From positions 1-48,165 of the forward strand of contig JAGNHN010000026.1 in assembly GCA_018001695.1 (NCBI GenBank): a stretch of 48,165 bases of DNA. Reading direction: 5' to 3'. Under the pieces are notes generated by a model. The model saw nothing but the letters and a program-made list of their open reading frames with translations, did no database searches and was not told where the DNA came from. Shown here one piece after another: positions 42,935 to 48,165 of the stretch; position 1 is the first letter of the stretch; each line of letters opens with the position of its first letter. Origin of the DNA: Lentimicrobiaceae bacterium. GTDB taxonomy: Bacteria; Bacteroidota; Bacteroidia; Bacteroidales; JAGNHN01. Both the position numbers and the translations under genes were made by a program.

Positions 42935-44188
42935 ATGAAAACCCACCACATGCATGCAAAGACTTCAATGAACCATTTATTGCTACTTATTCTGGCCGGC
43001 ATGGTGACCTTCACAGGCTGCCGCAAGGATCATCCGGTGAGCGAAAATCCTGCCTCACTGCACCTGACACCCAAACAACAAGCCCTGGTCTATTCTGGTA
43101 ATGATTTTGGATTCAATGTGTTACGACTCGCAGACGGGGCTAACCCCGGCAAGAATTACTGCATCTCTCCCCTCAGCATTTCAGCTGCGCTCGGAATGAC
43201 GCTGAATGGCGCCAATGGCACAACCCACAAAGCCATGGCAGATGTCCTTGGCTTCAGCGGGATGACCAATCAGGAAATCAATGAAACGTATAAGTTATTG
43301 ATAGACTATCTGTTAAATTGTGATCCCAAGGTAGTAATGGAGATTGCGCAATCCATCTGGTATGACCATGGATTTGCGATTCTGCCCCTCTTCATCCAGG
43401 TGAACCAGCAATACTTCTACGCCAGCATGCATCCTGCTCATTTTGATGATCCTGCTACTGTTGGAATGATCAACCAGTGGGTTTCAACCAAAACACATGG
43501 CAAGATCCCAACTATCGTTGACAATATCCCGGAACAGGCGGTTATGTACCTCCTCAATGCCGTTTATTTTAATGCAGCCTGGAAGTATAAGTTCGATAAA
43601 TCATATACCCAGCTGGCTCCATTTACATTGGAGGACGGTTCTTATGTTATGGTAGACATGATGCGAAAGGAGGGGGATCTTGAGGTGTTAAAGAATGACA
43701 TTTGCGAAGCGATTCGTATGCCTTATGGGTCCGGAAAGTTTGCCATGGTTGCCGTGAAACCTGCTGAGGGAAAGACACTTACAGATGTACTGACTTCTCT
43801 TGATCAATCGGTATGGAACGACTGGAACAATTCCTTCACCAATGCTACCAAAGCAACCTTATACTTTCCAAAGTTCAAGTTCGAGTATGAAGAGAAGCTA
43901 AAAGATATCCTGACTTCTCTGGGCATGGGGATCGCCTTCACCCCGGGAGAAGCCGATTTCTCCCGCATTAATTCAAGTATGCCGCTGTATATTAACGAAG
44001 TAAAGCATAAAACTTTCATTGATGTACACGAAGAAGGAACAGAAGCAGCGGCTGTAACAGCCGTAGAAATTTGTTTAACGAGTGTAAATGATGTCTTCAC
44101 TTTCAATGAAGCCTTCCTGTTCTTTATCGTTGAAAAAGAATCAGGTTTCGTGACCTTTTCCGGTAAGGTATTTCAGCCGGCGTATTAA
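42935..44188 (+). CDS. Serpin-family protease inhibitor, lipoprotein
   Basis: This encodes 417 aa. The N-terminus has a hydrophobic run ending FTGC, a lipobox (Cys at about residue 29), so the protein is probably anchored in the envelope. The serpin fold is recognisable from 'FGFNVLRLADGANPGKNYCISPLSISAALGMTLNGANG', read in parts near 55-95, 'LLNAVYFNAAWKYKFD' near 210, and the breach/hinge region. The hinge EEGTEAAAVTA (from residue 366) has the small residues needed for loop insertion, so an inhibitory, suicide-substrate mechanism is likely. Counting from the hinge, P1-P1' falls near Thr-Ser in 'ICLTSVND', but this is uncertain. An upstream in-frame ATG (42713) would lie before the promoter. 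It is expressed from an ECF promoter and the next gene follows 30 bases later. Confidence 0.93.
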   Translation: MKTHHMHAKTSMNHLLLLILAGMVTFTGCRKDHPVSENPASLHLTPKQQALVYSGNDFGFNVLRLADGANPGKNYCISPLSISAALGMTLNGANGTTHKAMADVLGFSGMTNQEINETYKLLIDYLLNCDPKVVMEIAQSIWYDHGFAILPLFIQVNQQYFYASMHPAHFDDPATVGMINQWVSTKTHGKIPTIVDNIPEQAVMYLLNAVYFNAAWKYKFDKSYTQLAPFTLEDGSYVMVDMMRKEGDLEVLKNDICEAIRMPYGSGKFAMVAVKPAEGKTLTDVLTSLDQSVWNDWNNSFTNATKATLYFPKFKFEYEEKLKDILTSLGMGIAFTPGEADFSRINSSMPLYINEVKHKTFIDVHEEGTEAAAVTAVEICLTSVNDVFTFNEAFLFFIVEKESGFVTFSGKVFQPAY

Positions 44189-44218
44189 GAGAACTAATCC
44201 TCCAATAAACTAAAGTAT

Positions 44219-45115
44219 ATGCGAAATGTTGGCCTGATTGCCCTGTTCCTCTTAGGATTACTCCTGCTCCTGCCCATATCGGCTCAGGATAGCCCAGAGG
44301 AGGTGAAAAAGTTGAAAATTCAACTGATAGAAACCCGTCTTGAGCTTTTTGACCGCAAACTACAGGATATGGAGAGAAAGGCGGAGGAGCAGGCGGTGCA
44401 GCTGGAGGCCTGGGATCGTTATTTTCAGGACCAGCGTGATCAGCTACAGGCGCTTATACGGCAGGCATATAGAAAACCTTCGGTCGTGGATACCATTCTG
44501 CTTCAGCCCTATCGTTCCTGCCTTCATTTCGATCCTTACCGCTTGTTTGAAGGAACCTTGCTAATAGGCTATGAAAGGGCGGTTCATCCTGCACTTTCGC
44601 TTGAGGCTGCCTTGATGGGCACTTATATGACCCGGAATGGTGGATTGGGGCGAAACTACCTGGCAAACCAGGAATTGGACTATTACAATCCACTTTCAGG
44701 CGTGTATGACGATTTCTCCGGCGATATGATACGGGGCTGGGGCGCCGTTGCACGTATCCGGAAATACCTGAGTCAGGGACTGGGCCAGGAGCACCAGGCA
44801 CCGTTGGGTTTTTACGCCGGTGCACATCTCATGTACCGCCGCCTGACCATCTCGGGGATCGTGAGGCAGTGGCAGGATCCCGTTTTCGTGGAACATGAGC
44901 GCAACCGCAACCTCAATGTGATGGCAGCGGGCATTACGCTGGGAGGTAAGTTTCTGTTATTGAATGTTTTTAGCCTTGATCTTTACCTGGGTGGTACGCT
45001 CAGGCTGGCCGCCTATCCTGATGAAGATGGATTTACCCGCTATAAACCCTGGAATAACATCGACTATTCCGGAGTCCTTCCAACGGCAGGTATCAATATT
45101 GGTATTGTTCAGTAG
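44219..45115 (+). CDS. Secreted protein with coiled coil and beta-barrel-like C-terminal part
   Basis: This encodes 298 aa and is not recognised as a named family. A signal peptide (residues 1-22, ending ISAQ) is followed by a helical coiled coil (about 25-85, 'EVKKLKIQLIETRLELFDRKLQDMERKAEEQ' in parts). The remaining part has alternating strands with aromatic residues ('LLIGYERAVHPALSLEAALMG', 'LGFYAGAHLMYRR', 'GITLGGKFLLLNVFSLDLYLGGTLRLAAYPDE'), as in small outer-membrane barrels of the DUF3575 kind. It lies 30 bases after the serpin and is probably in the same ECF-controlled operon. A link to the serpin is only contextual. Confidence 0.7.
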   Translation: MRNVGLIALFLLGLLLLLPISAQDSPEEVKKLKIQLIETRLELFDRKLQDMERKAEEQAVQLEAWDRYFQDQRDQLQALIRQAYRKPSVVDTILLQPYRSCLHFDPYRLFEGTLLIGYERAVHPALSLEAALMGTYMTRNGGLGRNYLANQELDYYNPLSGVYDDFSGDMIRGWGAVARIRKYLSQGLGQEHQAPLGFYAGAHLMYRRLTISGIVRQWQDPVFVEHERNRNLNVMAAGITLGGKFLLLNVFSLDLYLGGTLRLAAYPDEDGFTRYKPWNNIDYSGVLPTAGINIGIVQ

Positions 45116-45120
45116 GTATG

Positions 45121-45160
45121 GCGAATCATTTCTGTGGATGCCCCTGGCATAATCATTCGC
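45121..45160. terminator. Hairpin between convergent genes, possible bidirectional terminator
   Basis: GCGAATCATT (45121-45130) pairs with AATCATTCGC (45151-45160), a 10-bp stem with one mismatch and a 20-base loop. It lies between the stop of the upstream gene and the ispG stop, which it overlaps. There is no T-run on either strand, so termination would be weak or depend on other factors. Confidence 0.35.
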
Positions 45161-46925
45161 TTTCCGCGATGAGTGTCAGAAGGGCATCCACAGCGTTTTG
45201 TTCAGGTATGTTTTTATGAATGAGCTCTTTACCTTTATAAAGATTCACCTTACCTGCCCCTGCCCCGACATAGCCATAATCGGCCCCGGCCATCTCTCCC
45301 GGTCCATTAACGACACAGCCCATCACACCGATCCGGAGATGGGGATAAGCAGACGTTGCTGCCTTGATCTTTTTCAGAACCGACTGAATATCATAAGAAG
45401 TGCGGGCACAGCCCGGGCATGAGATATAGGTCGTGCGTGTTGTCCTTCTTTCCGTGGCTTGCAATAGCCCAAATGCCATTTCAGTCAGCTCATGATGAGG
45501 ATAAGAACCATCTAACCAGATCCCGTCAATAAGGCCATCCAGCAATCCGGGAGCCAGGCAGCGGCATAGTGACAGCAACGGATTATCCTCGGTTTTATCC
45601 CAGATCAGTCTGACAATCAATGGTGAAGAATGGCCATGATGATACCAATAGGATAAGACATCTCTCATTTTTGCAGGAGACCAGTCTGGTAGGATGTCCT
45701 GTATTATAACAGAAGGTTGGCCTGTTAAGCTGATATCAGGCTCATTATCAGGAATTTGATTGAATACAATAGCAGTGGGGCCTGCCGTTTCTCTGGTATT
45801 CCTGTTCCCGGCAGCCTTGACCTGAATTACTACGCTATCTCTGTTACTTTCCTGAACTTGTCTTAAAAACTGCTCCTCGTCTTCTGTAACAGCTATAAAA
45901 TCAGTCGCTTGCCCAGTTGGCCCGGCTTGCTCCTGCATCAATCCACCGCAGATCACCACGGGAGGGTTCGTTCCGCCAATACCGTTGATGGATGTAGTAA
46001 CCCTTCTTTCATATTGAATAGGATTCCATATTGGCTGGTAACAATGTTCGGGTTGCCTGGAGCGCACAGCTGCATAGGCATCCCGAAGGGCTATCGCCAC
46101 CGGAATTTCAAGGACAGGATCCTCTGTCAGTGATACGCGGATGGTATCGCCCAGACCTTCACCCAACAGGGTTCCTATACCAGCAAAAGAAATCATCCGG
46201 CCATCGGCGCCTTCGCCTGCTTCGGTGACGCCCAAATGCAGGGGATAGCCTTGGCCTCTTTCCATCAGACGACAGGCCAGCAGGCGGTTTGCCCTGACCG
46301 TAACGCCTGGCCGGCTTGCTTTCAGCGAGATAACCAGATTGGTAAAACCCTGGCTTTCGCATAGCTCAATAAACTCCATTGCACTGGCAACCATTCCTTC
46401 TTCTGTATGGCCATAGGTATGTATAATACGTGGCGAAAGAGATCCATGGTTTACACCCAGCCGGATGGCTGTACCATGATCCCTGCAGATCTGTAACAAA
46501 GGTTGAAGATGCACCAGTGCCTTTTCCAGCACCGCTTCCCTTGAAGGGAAATTCTGCTGGTTACGGTAGCTGCGGTCGACATAATTGCCAGGGTTGATGC
46601 GAATTTTTTCTACATGCCGGGCTGCTTCCAGGGCCGCATCCGGCCGGAAATGAATATCTGCACACAAGGGGATCTTACATCTTGCTTCAAGAAGGGCTTT
46701 CCGGATGTGTCCCAGCGCCCTGGCTTCTGCTATGCCGGGCGCAGCCAGGCGGATGAGCTCACATCCTGATTCCCACAATTGCAGGCATTGCCCAACGCTT
46801 GCCCTGATGTCGAGCGTTGGGGTGTTGGTCATGGATTGTATGCGAACAGCCTGTCGGCCACCCATGATCAAGGTTCCGATGGCCACTTCCCGGCTGTTGT
46901 AGTTCAGATAACTCATATCCTTCAT
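45153..46925 (-). CDS. ispG: 4-hydroxy-3-methylbut-2-enyl diphosphate synthase IspG (GcpE), long form
   Basis: This [4Fe-4S] enzyme of the MEP isoprenoid pathway converts methylerythritol cyclodiphosphate to HMBPP. It has 590 aa, well above the roughly 370-400 aa of the E. coli type. An extra domain lies between the N-terminal TIM barrel and the C-terminal iron-sulfur part, as in plants, Chlamydiae and Bacteroidota. The barrel shows 'VRIQSMTNTPT' and 'ADIHFRPDAALEAA'. The cluster ligands are in 'SCPGCARTSYDI' (C503, C506) and 'GVMGCVVNGPGE' (C537). Three starts are possible (46952, 46925, 46916). 46925 (MKDMSYLNYNSREVAIG) is chosen as the most family-like. Its presence shows that isoprenoids are made by the MEP route. 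Confidence 0.94.
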   Translation of the reverse strand: MKDMSYLNYNSREVAIGTLIMGGRQAVRIQSMTNTPTLDIRASVGQCLQLWESGCELIRLAAPGIAEARALGHIRKALLEARCKIPLCADIHFRPDAALEAARHVEKIRINPGNYVDRSYRNQQNFPSREAVLEKALVHLQPLLQICRDHGTAIRLGVNHGSLSPRIIHTYGHTEEGMVASAMEFIELCESQGFTNLVISLKASRPGVTVRANRLLACRLMERGQGYPLHLGVTEAGEGADGRMISFAGIGTLLGEGLGDTIRVSLTEDPVLEIPVAIALRDAYAAVRSRQPEHCYQPIWNPIQYERRVTTSINGIGGTNPPVVICGGLMQEQAGPTGQATDFIAVTEDEEQFLRQVQESNRDSVVIQVKAAGNRNTRETAGPTAIVFNQIPDNEPDISLTGQPSVIIQDILPDWSPAKMRDVLSYWYHHGHSSPLIVRLIWDKTEDNPLLSLCRCLAPGLLDGLIDGIWLDGSYPHHELTEMAFGLLQATERRTTRTTYISCPGCARTSYDIQSVLKKIKAATSAYPHLRIGVMGCVVNGPGEMAGADYGYVGAGAGKVNLYKGKELIHKNIPEQNAVDALLTLIAESE

Positions 46926-47107
46926 AAGCCTCAGTGCCCCGCGTGACAACATGCCACTGTGCTGGGTTGGTTGCCCGGAGGGATCAGGCCTGTAATAGTT
47001 GGTATAAAGATATACAGGAATATCCTCATGCGTTAAGAAGCTGCTGATCCTAGCATTGTGGTTTGTTTTCCGAAATCCTGTAGGTTTGTTATTTGAAGGG
47101 CAAGAGT

Positions 47108-47770
47108 ATGATGATCTTTTTTCATGGTTTGCGTAACTACTTACAGGGCCTGTTATATCTGCTGCTACTGACAGTATTGTTCCCGGATTTGAAAGCTCAG
47201 TCTGGCCAGTTCGTTATTTGCACCGACTGGTCCTGTGTTGCAAAGGCGACCAAACCTGTCTTTCTGAATCTGAGAAAAGGCCTTGCCAAAGCGGGCACCC
47301 CTGATCCGGCGCTATACCCCAATATTATTGGTATAGACCTGAGCAGAAATAAGTTATCTCAGCTTCCGGACTGGGTTTGCGACTGTTCGAGTCTCCGTAT
47401 CCTGGATGTTTCCAGGAATCGCTTAGCCCAACTCCCGGATTGTCTTGGAAGCCTGACCTCCTTGCACCATTTCATTAGCAACCGCAACCCACTGGCCTCT
47501 CTTCCTGTTTCCATGGCTGGCCTGGATTCATTGGAAACCCTGGATTTGTGGCAAACCTGGATAGACGCATTCGAGCCCGCCTTTGCTCATTGGCAGGGCA
47601 GGCTCAAAGTGTTGGATTTGAGAGATATAAGGATGAGCAGGGAACAACAGCAAGCCATCACCGCCTTGTTCAGGGGGAGCGAAATCCGAATGTCTTCACC
47701 CTGCAATTGCAGACCCCATTTACCCAGGGTTAATGGTTCTTCACTGGAAGAGCAGGAAGCCCGAGATTAA
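47108..47770 (+). CDS. Secreted leucine-rich-repeat protein
   Basis: This encodes 220 aa. A signal peptide (about residues 1-31, ending LKAQ) is followed by about four leucine-rich repeats of the LxxLxLxxNxLxxLPxx type, such as 'IIGIDLSRNKLSQLPDWV' and 'LRILDVSRNRLAQLPDCL'. Two pairs of cysteines flank the repeats. ATG 47108 (with GAAGGG upstream) is preferred over TTG 47093. A TAGGTTTG box at 47081-47088 may be its -7 element. The 3' end overlaps a convergent small gene by 41 bases. Such LRR proteins usually bind other proteins, and the target is unknown. Confidence 0.75.
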   Translation: MMIFFHGLRNYLQGLLYLLLLTVLFPDLKAQSGQFVICTDWSCVAKATKPVFLNLRKGLAKAGTPDPALYPNIIGIDLSRNKLSQLPDWVCDCSSLRILDVSRNRLAQLPDCLGSLTSLHHFISNRNPLASLPVSMAGLDSLETLDLWQTWIDAFEPAFAHWQGRLKVLDLRDIRMSREQQQAITALFRGSEIRMSSPCNCRPHLPRVNGSSLEEQEARD

Positions 47771-48047
47771 TGGCTTTCTGATTCTTGCTGCAGAGCTTGT
47801 AGTCGTACAGTGCCGGAGGCATTTCCTCTGCCGGAATGGCCGGAAGCAGGGGTAACATGAATTGCAGTATTCCCTGGGCCGGACCAAAGACCGCTGGCAG
47901 GTCAGGAACTACCTGATGCACCAGTGCGGTACGAGGCTTACACTGGACTTGCATGTCTGGAGGAATGTAAACGCCTCCGATTGTCTGGGCCTGCAGAAAT
48001 GAGAACATTCCTATCAGCAGGGCACCGGTTAGCAATAACTTTTTCAT
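47730..48047 (-). CDS. Small secreted hypothetical protein
   Basis: This encodes 105 aa and is not recognised. The N-terminus 'MKKLLLTGALLIGMFSFLQAQ' is a clear signal peptide, which supports a real gene and ATG 48047. Upstream in-frame ATGs at 48053 and 48071 are possible. The mature part of about 85 residues has many Pro and Leu and two Cys ('MQVQCKPRTAL', 'YKLCSKNQKAI'). It is convergent with the LRR gene, whose last 41 bases it overlaps. The last 118 bases of the window beyond it are AT-rich with no recognised gene. Confidence 0.55.
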   Translation of the reverse strand: MKKLLLTGALLIGMFSFLQAQTIGGVYIPPDMQVQCKPRTALVHQVVPDLPAVFGPAQGILQFMLPLLPAIPAEEMPPALYDYKLCSKNQKAINLGLPALPVKNH

Positions 48048-48165
48048 AGGCATCGGTTTGTGGGTTACCATATAATATATTCAATCTGTATGCCATAATG
48101 TATTCTTATTGCTATTCAGTGCTTTATGATTATATTTGTAACTTCGTGTGTGTAAATATTACACA

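Noticed and set aside
1..48165. CRISPR array, rRNA operon, integrase or prophage
   Set aside because: No regularly spaced direct repeats, rRNA-like sequence, tyrosine or serine recombinase, or phage structural genes were seen on either strand.

Overview
The window looks like chromosome of a member of the Bacteroidota, probably near the Chitinophagia/Saprospiria, though the genus cannot be told. The signs are Bacteroidota-type promoters (TTG...TAnnTTTG), a metallopeptidase ending in a type IX secretion sorting domain, families nearly confined to the phylum (DUF4175, DUF4292, DUF4837), the long form of IspG, and a GlnRS/FolB/tRNA-Cys neighbourhood. No rRNA genes, CRISPR array, integrase or intact prophage were seen.

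Left part (about 1-12,235): a defence island. It opens with two AT-rich genes, one with a helix-hairpin-helix-like segment and no obvious start codon, and one DUF4238 protein. A type III restriction-modification locus follows: mod methyltransferase, res helicase-nuclease, a second large helicase of the SNF2 type fused to a PLD-like nuclease domain, and a DUF4391 protein. Between mod and res lie a broken four-helix-bundle (23S rRNA intervening-sequence protein) gene inside inverted repeats, then a separate promoter, a compact structured RNA leader and an Abi_2/AbiF-type HEPN protein. The HEPN stop codon overlaps the res start codon. This is the most interesting system in the window: a HEPN RNase-type abortive-infection protein with its own RNA leader, nested in a type III R-M operon and translationally coupled to Res, in the manner of PrrC inside EcoprrI. 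The island stops next to the 3' end of a tRNA-Cys gene.

Middle part (12,325-25,185): housekeeping genes. tRNA-Cys and folB lie on the minus strand and glnS is divergent. Next come an IS200-like transposase with REP-type palindromes, gltX, and a secreted M1 peptidase. The operon DUF4175 - anti-sigma-type ATPase - ybeY - mnmG follows. Two near-perfect parS sites (GTTYCACGTGGAAC) bracket mnmG, and the GTG start of mnmG lies inside the first. They suggest a position in the ParB-loaded, origin-proximal part of the chromosome.

Right-middle part (25,454-40,843): a long co-directional envelope cluster. It holds an NtrY-like membrane histidine kinase, a polysaccharide flippase, dUTPase, a sugar nucleotidyltransferase, a TPR lipoprotein, a DUF4292 lipoprotein, an EnvC-like M23 protein, TatA, an MltD-like transglycosylase with two LysM domains, and DUF4837. 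Then come DUF2147, a dual-CDGSH protein and an NTF2-like lipoprotein. A roughly 100-bp structured intergenic element lies between tatA and the transglycosylase.

Right end (40,848-48,165): an ECF sigma factor with an unusual membrane/beta-barrel partner on the minus strand, divergent from a serpin lipoprotein and an outer-membrane-type protein. The two divergent promoters share GACGCAACC-N15-GCATCT exactly, so the sigma factor probably controls itself and the serpin operon. ispG, a leucine-rich-repeat secreted protein and a small secreted protein close the window.
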